Assembly: GCA_031287135.1 (NCBI GenBank)
Contig: JAITTK010000037.1
Span: 1 to 5,374, forward strand
Length of the DNA: 5,374 nucleotides
From: Candidatus Methanoplasma reticulitermitis
Lineage (GTDB): Archaea > Thermoplasmatota > Thermoplasmata > Methanomassiliicoccales > Methanomethylophilaceae
Direction of reading: 5' to 3'
The position numbers and the translations under genes are program-made. The notes beneath the pieces were generated by a model. The model saw nothing but the letters and a program-made list of their open reading frames with translations, did not search any database and had not been told where the DNA came from. Shown here piece after piece: positions 1-5,219 of the stretch (within the stretch, counting starts at the first letter, position 1; each line of letters begins with the position of its first letter).

Positions 1-1039
1 ATGAGGTCGGGCTCATGTGGGCTGGGGCAGTCCTCCCGACGGCGTTCAAGGCATCGATTAGATCCTCCATCTTCGGCGGGGACATCTTTGTGAATGACGA
101 GAGTTCGCTGATATCGTACAGGAAGACCCTTTCGTCAAGTTCATCCCTCCACAGCCTGAGCATCTTGACGCAACGTCTTTCATCTTCTAGATCGCAGACC
201 TTCATGCCCGCCAGCAACGATTTGTCATGCAACGGGCCGAGCCAGAACGGTCCTTTGTCATGTTTCGCATCCGGGTCCTCCGAGGCGGACCTCTCAAGCG
301 TATACGGATCGTAGTGCATGTACCCGATCTGTCCCAAGGACCTGTCGGTTGCGTCCGCGCCCTCTTCGACCTGTGCATACACTCTGAAATAGTGATCGGC
401 ATAAAATGAAAGGAGCGGTTTCATACCCCTGTCGAATTTGGCCAGTTCCCTGGCGATCGTGCACATGAGTATGCGGAGTCCGCCTTCGTGGCACATGTAT
501 CCCCTTATCGGTTCCGACTGATATCTCCTCCTGCACTTCCCGACCTGCGCTCCGGCGAGAGGGGCGGTGTCCGTTGCCGTTATCGCGATGATCCCTTTTT
601 TCCTGCAGCCGCGTATGGCCGACTGTATGAAAGGGACCGGGGACCCGAATGGATCCAGGTCGACATAATCGAACGACTGTTCCGAGAACAGCACATGCAT
701 GTCCATGTTCGACGATACGCAATTCGAGACCGAGTTTATGGATATGTTATGGTCGATGTACGGGACGGCTTTAGGATCGACATCGTTCGCGGTCACGGTT
801 GTGCTGCCGACCTCGTTCGCGATCCTGACCGCTCTGGAACCGGTTGCGCTCATTGCGTCCGCGACCGATATGCTGTTCCTTTCCAAAGCCCTCAGGAACA
901 TTATGCTCACGTCCCTCCCGAAAGCCATTTGTTCATTGAAGAAAACATCCGATGTCCTTGTGCCGGGACCGTGTGAAGAATGTATCTGAGGGACAAGCAG
1001 TCTGGTCCGGCCTTCCTTTATCTCAACACCTGAGGGCAT
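1..1039 (-). CDS. trm1: tRNA (guanine(26)-N(2))-dimethyltransferase Trm1, 3' end cut by window edge
   Basis: Trm1 transfers two methyl groups from S-adenosylmethionine to N2 of guanine 26 in tRNA in the cytoplasm. I read 346 codons without a stop from the ATG at 1039-1037 to the window edge; the family is usually about 375-380 residues, so roughly 30 C-terminal residues are missing. Visible Trm1 marks are VFFN and RD near residues 32-43, a SAM-binding stretch DAMSATGSRAVRIA at 61-74 followed by ANDVDP at 84-89, the signature DLDPFGSP at 127-134, ITATDTAPLAGA at 153-164, CHEGGLRIL at 183-191 and a GPFWLGPL segment at 263-270. The start is fixed by GGTGA nine bases upstream and by a one-base overlap with the NTPase stop. 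The region between residues 236 and 262, where some homologues carry cysteine zinc ligands, has no cysteine. The family call is firm; the symbol follows archaeal usage. Confidence 0.93.
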   Translation of the reverse strand, partial: MPSGVEIKEGRTRLLVPQIHSSHGPGTRTSDVFFNEQMAFGRDVSIMFLRALERNSISVADAMSATGSRAVRIANEVGSTTVTANDVDPKAVPYIDHNISINSVSNCVSSNMDMHVLFSEQSFDYVDLDPFGSPVPFIQSAIRGCRKKGIIAITATDTAPLAGAQVGKCRRRYQSEPIRGYMCHEGGLRILMCTIARELAKFDRGMKPLLSFYADHYFRVYAQVEEGADATDRSLGQIGYMHYDPYTLERSASEDPDAKHDKGPFWLGPLHDKSLLAGMKVCDLEDERRCVKMLRLWRDELDERVFLYDISELSSFTKMSPPKMEDLIDALNAVGRTAPAHMSPTS

Positions 1040-1584
1040 CAGACATTTTCACCGTTCATGAGGCGCAGGATCTTGTACGGGAGGATGTTCCTGTTCGTGG
1101 GGGTAACTTCGAGGATCCTCACATCATCCCTCCTCCGAATGTCCTGCAAAAGAGGATTCCTTGATTTCTTATGGAGCGTCAGTATCATGGGTTTATCGGC
1201 ATCGAGGGCTTCTTTCACCACATCGATGAACGCTTGGCTCTCCACCTCGACCTTACCCACTTCATCTATGATTATGATGTCGCATTCTTCGCATGCCGTC
1301 CTTATCGCAGAGATGCTCACCTTCTCGAACTCAGAGATGTCGACCCCTATCTTGCCTATCATGATCTTGCTTTCTATATCAGCGCTGGCGAACACCCGTT
1401 TCTCCCCGGTCAGGATGTTCCTCACCGAGAAGCCCGTCCTCCTTTTGCCGTCGGTGAGAGGTTCATCTATCATCCCCCCTATGACAAGCTCTTCATCACT
1501 AAGCATTTCGATTACTTTGAGAAGAGCATATGTCTTACCGGAACCGGGAAGACCAGTAATACCAATTTTAATGTCGCTGATCAT
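1039..1584 (-). CDS. THEP1-family nucleoside-triphosphatase
   Basis: This 181-residue protein is a P-loop NTPase of the THEP1 family (relatives: Aquifex THEP1, human NTPCR), which hydrolyse NTPs to NDP and phosphate in vitro; the cellular role of the family is not settled. The Walker A loop GLPGSGKT sits at residues 11-18. The RTGF segment at 49-52, followed by a TGE turn, matches the family's R-x-GF pattern. Walker B is IIIIDEVGKVE at 103-113, with D107 and E108 as expected metal and catalytic acids, and TPTNRN at 161-166 matches the usual C-terminal T-x-x-NR segment. Length is typical. The ATG at 1584 has GGTG nine bases upstream. The stop TGA shares its last base with the trm1 start, so the pair is almost certainly one operon. 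An adenylate kinase or uridine kinase is less likely, because the Walker B and C-terminal segments fit THEP1. Confidence 0.9.
   Translation of the reverse strand: MISDIKIGITGLPGSGKTYALLKVIEMLSDEELVIGGMIDEPLTDGKRRTGFSVRNILTGEKRVFASADIESKIMIGKIGVDISEFEKVSISAIRTACEECDIIIIDEVGKVEVESQAFIDVVKEALDADKPMILTLHKKSRNPLLQDIRRRDDVRILEVTPTNRNILPYKILRLMNGENV
1049..1053 (-). promoter_or_regulatory. Shine-Dalgarno site for trm1 inside the NTPase gene
   Basis: GGTGA on the minus strand lies nine bases before the trm1 ATG and within the last codons of the NTPase gene. It matches the archaeal anti-Shine-Dalgarno tail (CACCUCC) and supports the ATG at 1039. With the TGATG overlap it suggests translational coupling of the two genes. 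Confidence 0.65.
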
Positions 1585-1593
1585 TTCCTATCA

Positions 1594-1597
1594 CACC
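1594..1597 (-). promoter_or_regulatory. Shine-Dalgarno site for the THEP1-family gene
   Basis: Minus-strand GGTG within AAGGTGTGAT lies nine bases before the ATG at 1584. It supports this start and contrasts with the leaderless mptD just upstream. Confidence 0.6.
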
Positions 1598-1641
1598 TTG
1601 AAGCGGACTTCCTGTATGGCAATACACTGCATGGCATAGGA

Positions 1642-1649
1642 GATATAAA
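1642..1649 (-). promoter_or_regulatory. Candidate TATA box for the NTPase-trm1 operon
   Basis: Minus-strand TTTATATC lies in the 84-base gap between mptD and the NTPase gene. It is close to the archaeal TATA consensus. A transcript start about 26 bases downstream (near 1619) would leave a leader of about 35 bases containing the GGTG ribosome site. No hairpin terminator was seen after mptD, so some read-through from mptD is also possible. The assignment rests on sequence match and spacing only. Confidence 0.5.
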
Positions 1650-1668
1650 TAACAATTCAGCTGGGTGT

Positions 1669-2049
1669 TTATTCTATACCAGACACGTACATGAGAGGGT
1701 ATTTCAGCACGGGATCGTACCTCATCTCCGCTCTTACACGCACATCATCGATCCTTATCGTCAGGATGACATCCAACATCTCCCCGGACAGGGAGTGATA
1801 CGAATACTCGTCCTTCTTGGATCCGAAAATGCTCCTGTCTATAGTGACTTTCACACTTTCGACATATGGCTGTACCAGTACACCTTTTTCGATGGCGTCT
1901 TCCAACGCGCCGACGCTTTCCTGATCCACGGGAACGCCCACGAATTGGTGGTATATCGTCCCCATCTTTATGCCCGCCTCGAACATCGCCCTCTCCCTCA
2001 CCGAGCATTTGAATTTCTTGGCCGCAAGATCCTCTCTGCTGTCTGTCAT
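1669..2049 (-). CDS. mptD: Archaeal dihydroneopterin aldolase, MptD type
   Basis: MptD cleaves 7,8-dihydroneopterin to 6-hydroxymethyl-7,8-dihydropterin and glycolaldehyde, an early step to the pterin of methanopterin or folate. The product is 126 residues from the ATG at 2049, the family's usual size, cytosolic with no membrane segment. Recognisable family segments are RERAMFEAGIKMG (residues 18-30), IYHQFVGVPV (32-41), VQPYVESVKVTIDR (59-72) and the C-terminal MRYDP (109-113). Glu24, His34, Gln60 and Tyr111 appear to line up with the active-site Glu, His, Gln and Tyr that I recall for the Methanocaldococcus jannaschii enzyme. An in-frame GTG at 2055 would add two residues, but neither start has a Shine-Dalgarno site, and only the ATG lies 27.5 bases from the TTTAAA box, as expected for a leaderless mRNA. 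The gene is divergent from nadA and unrelated in sequence to bacterial FolB. Confidence 0.85.
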   Translation of the reverse strand: MTDSREDLAAKKFKCSVRERAMFEAGIKMGTIYHQFVGVPVDQESVGALEDAIEKGVLVQPYVESVKVTIDRSIFGSKKDEYSYHSLSGEMLDVILTIRIDDVRVRAEMRYDPVLKYPLMYVSGIE

Positions 2050-2073
2050 CTGCACGGTGTAATAGGCACAAGA

Positions 2074-2079
2074 TTTAAA
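2074..2079. promoter_or_regulatory. Palindromic TATA element between divergent mptD and nadA
   Basis: TTTAAA is its own reverse complement and is centred at 2076.5. The nadA ATG begins at 2104 and the mptD ATG at 2049 on the other strand, so both are exactly 27.5 bases from the centre. This is the archaeal TATA-to-transcript-start distance, and no Shine-Dalgarno site precedes either ATG. I infer a bidirectional promoter giving two leaderless mRNAs. The bases just outside differ: reading toward nadA the upstream flank is purine-rich (ACAAGA), more like a TFB-recognition element than the CATCC flank read toward mptD, so nadA may be the stronger direction. Confidence 0.6.
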
Positions 2080-2103
2080 GGATGTGCGGATTACTCATGG
2101 GAC

Positions 2104-3003
2104 ATGGTCTCCGCCTCAGAGAGGATACTCGAATTGAAAAGGAAGAAGAACGCGGTAATCCTTGCCCACAACTACACATCCCCCGAAGTGCAGGACGCGG
2201 CGGATTATGTCGGTGACTCTCTGGGACTGTCGATGGCAGCATCGAAAACCGACGCGGACATCATAGTCTTCTGCGGGGTTTCTTTCATGGGGGAGACTGC
2301 GAAGATCCTCTGTCCCGACAAGACCGTCCTCATGCCGGAACCGGATGCTCACTGCGCTATGGCCGCGATGTGCACCGGGAAGGAACTCAGGGAGTTCAGA
2401 GAGGCCCATCCCGACTACGCAATTGTGGGGTATGTCAACAGCACCGCGGAGTCCAAGATGGAGATGGACATCTGTTGTACATCCTCGAACGCCATCAAGG
2501 TGCTCAGGTCCCTTGAGGGGAGGAGGGTGCTCTTCGTGCCCGATATGAATCTGGGTGCCTATGCGGCATCCAATACCGGCATGGACATCAAACTTTGGAG
2601 AGGGTTCTGTTCCATACATCATTTCATGACGGCGACCAGAGTGAAAGAGTTCAAAGACAGATATCCGGAAGCCCTGGTTATGGCCCATCCCGAGTGCAGG
2701 AAGGAGGTGCTTGACCTTGCCGATCACATCGGATCGACCGAATCGATGATCGCTGCGGCCCGGTCGTCGGATAGAAAAGAATTCATAGTCCTCACGGAGA
2801 TCGGGATGAAACACAGGCTGGAGAAAGAGAACCCCGATAAGATATTCCATTTCATGGAACATGCCGTATGCACGACGATGAAGATGATCACACTCGATTC
2901 CATCCTTGATTCCCTGACGAACGGCACCGGGGAGATAATCCTTCCGGACAGCGTAATCGCCGGTGCGAAGGGTCCCGTCAAGAGGATGATCGACCTCGCA
3001 TGA
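2104..3003 (+). CDS. nadA: Quinolinate synthase NadA (4Fe-4S enzyme)
   Basis: NadA condenses iminoaspartate with dihydroxyacetone phosphate to quinolinate, the second step of de novo NAD synthesis in the cytosol. The 299-residue length is normal for the short archaeal/Thermotoga type. Family motifs are ILAHNY (residues 19-24), AADYVGDSLGLS (32-43), FCGVSFMGETAKIL (56-69), YVNSTAESK (110-118), VPDMNLG (145-151) and MAHPEC (193-198). The three expected cluster ligands are Cys84 (DAHCAMAAM), Cys169 (WRGFCSIHH) and Cys256 (EHAVCTTMK). The same reading frame stays open upstream to about 1171, but that part lies antisense to mptD and the NTPase gene and has no NadA similarity; the ATG at 2104 gives the normal N-terminus and fits leaderless transcription from the TTTAAA box. 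No nadB, nadX or nadC is visible, so the other pathway genes must lie elsewhere. Confidence 0.97.
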   Translation: MVSASERILELKRKKNAVILAHNYTSPEVQDAADYVGDSLGLSMAASKTDADIIVFCGVSFMGETAKILCPDKTVLMPEPDAHCAMAAMCTGKELREFREAHPDYAIVGYVNSTAESKMEMDICCTSSNAIKVLRSLEGRRVLFVPDMNLGAYAASNTGMDIKLWRGFCSIHHFMTATRVKEFKDRYPEALVMAHPECRKEVLDLADHIGSTESMIAAARSSDRKEFIVLTEIGMKHRLEKENPDKIFHFMEHAVCTTMKMITLDSILDSLTNGTGEIILPDSVIAGAKGPVKRMIDLA

Positions 3004-3030
3004 CGGCATTCCGGGTCCGCGGGCCGTTAC

Positions 3031-3038
3031 CTATATAA
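3031..3038 (+). promoter_or_regulatory. TATA box for the peroxiredoxin gene
   Basis: CTATATAA is the best TATA match in the 81-base gap after nadA. A start about 26 bases downstream falls near 3061 and leaves a short leader of about 24 bases that includes the GGAG site. The peroxiredoxin gene therefore probably has its own transcript, though read-through from nadA is not excluded because no convincing terminator was seen before it. Confidence 0.6.
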
Positions 3039-3070
3039 GCGCCCAGATTCATCGTTAAGTGTTTATCAGT

Positions 3071-3074
3071 GGAG
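3071..3074 (+). promoter_or_regulatory. Shine-Dalgarno site for the peroxiredoxin gene
   Basis: GGAG sits ten bases before the ATG at 3085 and supports that start. It falls in the loop of a short possible hairpin formed by TTATC (3063-3067) and GATAA (3076-3080). Confidence 0.5.
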
Positions 3075-3084
3075 AGATAACCAT

Positions 3085-3762
3085 ATGACTGAAAATGAGA
3101 CAACACTGAAGATGCCCCTCATCGGGGATAAATCGCCGGAATTCAAAGCCACGACCACGCAGGGGGTCATAAATTTCCCTCAGGATTTCAAAGGAAAGTG
3201 GATCGTCTTCTTCTCCCACCCCGCTGACTTTACGCCGGTCTGCACTACGGAGTTCATGACTTTCGCGCACAGGGCCAAAGAGTTGGCCGATATCAATACC
3301 GTGCTGGTGGGACTATCCGTTGATTCCCTGTCTTCTCACATAGCCTGGCTCAGGAAGATAAAGGAGCTGAAATGGAAAGATATGGAGGGAGTGGACGTCG
3401 AGTTCCCGCTAATCGAAGACATATCCATGACTATCGCCAACAAATTCGGTATGATCATGCCCGGACAGTCGAATACACAGGCGGTGAGGGCGGTGTTCGT
3501 GATAGACCCGGAGGGTACGATAAGACTGATACTCTACTATCCTCTGAACATAGGCTGGAACTTCGACGAGATAAAAAGGGTCGTTATGGCCCTCCAGCAG
3601 GCGGACGGGGGCAAGTGCGCAACACCGATGGACTGGAAACCCGGAGAGGACACCGTGATACCCGCACCCAGGTCCATGGACCAGGCAAAGGAGAGGGCCA
3701 AGATGGAAGGCGACAAACGTTGCTATGTCGATTGGTTCCTCTGTTTCAACAAAGGGTCTTGA
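3085..3762 (+). CDS. Peroxiredoxin, Prx6-type (archaeal thioredoxin peroxidase family)
   Basis: This 225-residue cytosolic enzyme should reduce hydrogen peroxide and organic hydroperoxides through a cysteine thiol. The thioredoxin-like AhpC/TSA domain covers about residues 11-145, with the PxxxTxxC active site PADFTPVC at 46-53; the peroxidatic residue is Cys53, supported by Thr50 and Arg135. A Prx6-type C-terminal domain follows (TPMDWKPGED at 180-189) and makes the protein longer than typical AhpC. Near the end CYVDWFLC carries Cys213 and Cys220, candidates for resolving cysteines as in the Aeropyrum enzyme, which also has two C-terminal cysteines. Cys178 is an additional cysteine. An anaerobe would use this against oxygen exposure. 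It has its own TATA box and a clear downstream hairpin, so it is probably a single-gene unit. The electron donor cannot be read from the sequence. Confidence 0.95.
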   Translation: MTENETTLKMPLIGDKSPEFKATTTQGVINFPQDFKGKWIVFFSHPADFTPVCTTEFMTFAHRAKELADINTVLVGLSVDSLSSHIAWLRKIKELKWKDMEGVDVEFPLIEDISMTIANKFGMIMPGQSNTQAVRAVFVIDPEGTIRLILYYPLNIGWNFDEIKRVVMALQQADGGKCATPMDWKPGEDTVIPAPRSMDQAKERAKMEGDKRCYVDWFLCFNKGS

Positions 3763-3766
3763 ATAC

Positions 3767-3801
3767 ACGGGCCGCAGGACGGCCCGTTATCCTTAATTTT
3801 T
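3767..3801 (+). terminator. Hairpin plus T-rich tract after the peroxiredoxin gene
   Basis: Five bases past the stop codon, ACGGGCCG (3767-3774) and CGGCCCGT (3780-3787) form a perfect 8-bp GC-rich stem around a 5-base loop. A T-rich run, TTAATTTTT, follows at 3793-3801. The arrangement resembles an intrinsic terminator. In archaea the T-run is the main signal and hairpins are not always needed, so the hairpin may also protect the 3' end. Confidence 0.7.
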
Positions 3802-3822
3802 CCGATGCACAGAACGGTAAAG

Positions 3823-3828
3823 CTATAA
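3823..3828 (+). promoter_or_regulatory. Weak TATA-like site before trkA
   Basis: CTATAA is the best TATA-like string between the prx terminator and trkA. It would place a transcript start near 3852, giving a leader of about 13 bases. No strong Shine-Dalgarno site precedes the ATG at 3865 (only GGG at 3855-3857). An even weaker TATCTA at 3838-3843 would instead fit a leaderless start. A promoter is expected here because of the terminator upstream, but which element is used is unclear. Confidence 0.3.
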
Positions 3829-3864
3829 CCTCCCAGCTATCTAGGGTCAGATACGGGCATTGCT

Positions 3865-5217
3865 ATGAATGTAGTGATCATCGGAGCGGGCAACGTCGGT
3901 TTCACCTCCGCCGAAGCGCTTTCCAAAGTGCACGATGTTCTCATCGTGGAGAAGGATGCCGCGAAGGCGGAGAACGCGAAAGCATTGCTGAGCGTATCGG
4001 TCCTTCATGAGGACGGCAGCAACCCGAAGGTCATAGAGGCCGCGATAAAAAGGATCAACGCGGACATCATCCTCTCGGCGATACCCGATGACGGCCACAA
4101 CCTTTTCATATGTTTCATGGCCAAACGCATCAAACCGGGGATCAGGACAGTGGCTTGTCTGAGGGATCCGGACTTCATGACGAAGGCATCGAAAGACGGG
4201 CAAGACGGCGTGGACCTCCTGATATCCCCCGAAACGACAACCGCCGAGAAGATAGAGAAACTGGCAATCCTGGAGAATGCCATCACCTACGATCATATCT
4301 CCAGCATGAACATCGATCTCGTAACGTTCAAGATAGAGGACGGTCACAGTCTGGTGGGCAAGGTCGTTCTGAATATCGACACACCGCCCGAATGCAGCAT
4401 AGTGGCCATATACAGGGGAGATAACGTCATACTCGATAATGAGACCGCGGAGATACATGCCGGGGACAGGATAAGGGTGCTCGGATCGCCGGAATCCATG
4501 ACGGCATTCAATAAGCTCATCGGAGTGGACAAGGAAGCCAAAGAGTTCGTCATACTCGGTGCCAGCACGGTAGGCATCGAGGTAGCCAAGAAACTGGCCC
4601 AGAGCAACAAGAGGAGGATAGTCAAGATCATCGAGGATGACCCTGACGTGAGCAGAGATGCCGCGAGGGAATTGGATGACGTGGCCGTGGTGAACGGGGA
4701 TTTCATCGATCCGACCGTGCTCAGGTCGGAGAACGTGCAGAGAGCGGATGTTATAATAACGGCATCATCTACGGACGAACGCAACCTGCTGGCGTGCATG
4801 GCAGGTCTGAGATTCGGAACCAGGAAGATCATATCGAAATATTCCAATCAGGAATATGAGGAGATTTTCAAATACACGGGTGTCGAATCGATAGTCGGGT
4901 ATCATCGCGTCATAGGTAACGAGGTCACCAAGAACCTCATATTCGACGAGAGTGCCATCCTGGCCATCGACAGGGACAGCGAGTTCTTCTTCAGCGTGAC
5001 GATCGACAAGAGGTCGGGCCTGCTGAACAACCGCCTCGGCGACATCAATATGCCGGGGGGGATCAGGGTTGCCGCAATTGTGAGGGACGGCGCGGTCAGA
5101 TACCCGCGTCTCAACACCGTGTTCGAGAGCGGGGACAAGGTGTTGCTGTTCACCCACATGGTCAACCCCGTCGAATTGTCAAGGCTTTTCGGACATAACA
5201 CGCCATTGGAGTTATGA
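3865..5217 (+). CDS. trkA: Trk potassium uptake system NAD-binding regulatory subunit TrkA
   Basis: TrkA is the cytosolic ring-forming subunit that gates the TrkH potassium channel in response to bound nucleotides. At 450 residues it is full length (E. coli TrkA has about 458) with the usual tandem layout: RCK_N at about 1-120, RCK_C at 140-222, a second RCK_N at 227-350 and a second RCK_C at 362-445. The first Rossmann loop is canonical, GAGNVG at 7-12, with Glu29 ending the second strand (VLIVEKD), which suits NAD(H). The second loop is less typical, GASTVG at 232-237. ARELDDVAVVNGD (267-279) and the acidic IIEDDPD (255-261) match the second RCK fold. No membrane segment is present. The stop codon adjoins trkH, so the two are surely co-transcribed. 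The ATG at 3865 starts directly on the first Rossmann strand. Confidence 0.95.
   Translation: MNVVIIGAGNVGFTSAEALSKVHDVLIVEKDAAKAENAKALLSVSVLHEDGSNPKVIEAAIKRINADIILSAIPDDGHNLFICFMAKRIKPGIRTVACLRDPDFMTKASKDGQDGVDLLISPETTTAEKIEKLAILENAITYDHISSMNIDLVTFKIEDGHSLVGKVVLNIDTPPECSIVAIYRGDNVILDNETAEIHAGDRIRVLGSPESMTAFNKLIGVDKEAKEFVILGASTVGIEVAKKLAQSNKRRIVKIIEDDPDVSRDAARELDDVAVVNGDFIDPTVLRSENVQRADVIITASSTDERNLLACMAGLRFGTRKIISKYSNQEYEEIFKYTGVESIVGYHRVIGNEVTKNLIFDESAILAIDRDSEFFFSVTIDKRSGLLNNRLGDINMPGGIRVAAIVRDGAVRYPRLNTVFESGDKVLLFTHMVNPVELSRLFGHNTPLEL
5208..5211 (+). promoter_or_regulatory. Shine-Dalgarno site for trkH inside trkA
   Basis: GGAG in the last codons of trkA lies eight bases before the ATG at 5220 but only two bases before the ATG at 5214. 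The spacing favours 5220 as the trkH start. Confidence 0.55.
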
Positions 5218-5219
5218 GC

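Noticed and set aside
294..722. Minus-strand open frame of 142 codons inside the trm1 region.
   Set aside because: It is a shifted frame of trm1; the true frame carries DLDPFGSP and the other Trm1 motifs without a break.
1058..1639. Plus-strand open frame of 193 codons opposite the NTPase gene.
   Set aside because: Its translation is rich in Ser, Leu and Met with no family motif, and the opposite strand encodes a convincing P-loop protein.
2053..2055. GTG at 2055 as the mptD start.
   Set aside because: It would add only two residues, has no ribosome site and lies 21.5 bases from the TATA centre, less suitable than the ATG at 2049. It is kept only as an alternative.
1171..2103. The nadA reading frame remains open for about 311 codons upstream, suggesting a 610-residue fusion protein.
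   Set aside because: The extension lies antisense to the NTPase gene and mptD, both of which have clear family motifs. The extension itself shows no recognisable domain, and NadA is full length from 2104. The lack of stops is a by-product of codon use on the other strand.
2116..3009. Minus-strand open frame of 297 codons opposite nadA.
   Set aside because: It mirrors nadA, is rich in His, Arg and Gly, has no domain and ends almost where nadA does; it is an antisense shadow.
3011..3026. GC-rich stretch after nadA (GGTCCGCGGGCC core) as a possible terminator hairpin.
   Set aside because: The best stem is about four pairs including a G-T pair around a 4-base loop, with no T-run before the next TATA box. 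Too weak to call.
3847..4458. Minus-strand open frame of 203 codons opposite the start of trkA.
   Set aside because: No recognisable motif, and it overlaps the TrkA Rossmann domain entirely.
5055..5061. Run of seven G in trkA as a possible frameshift or phase-variation site.
   Set aside because: The frame continues correctly through it with TrkA-like sequence on both sides, and a single G7 run is not enough evidence for slippage.
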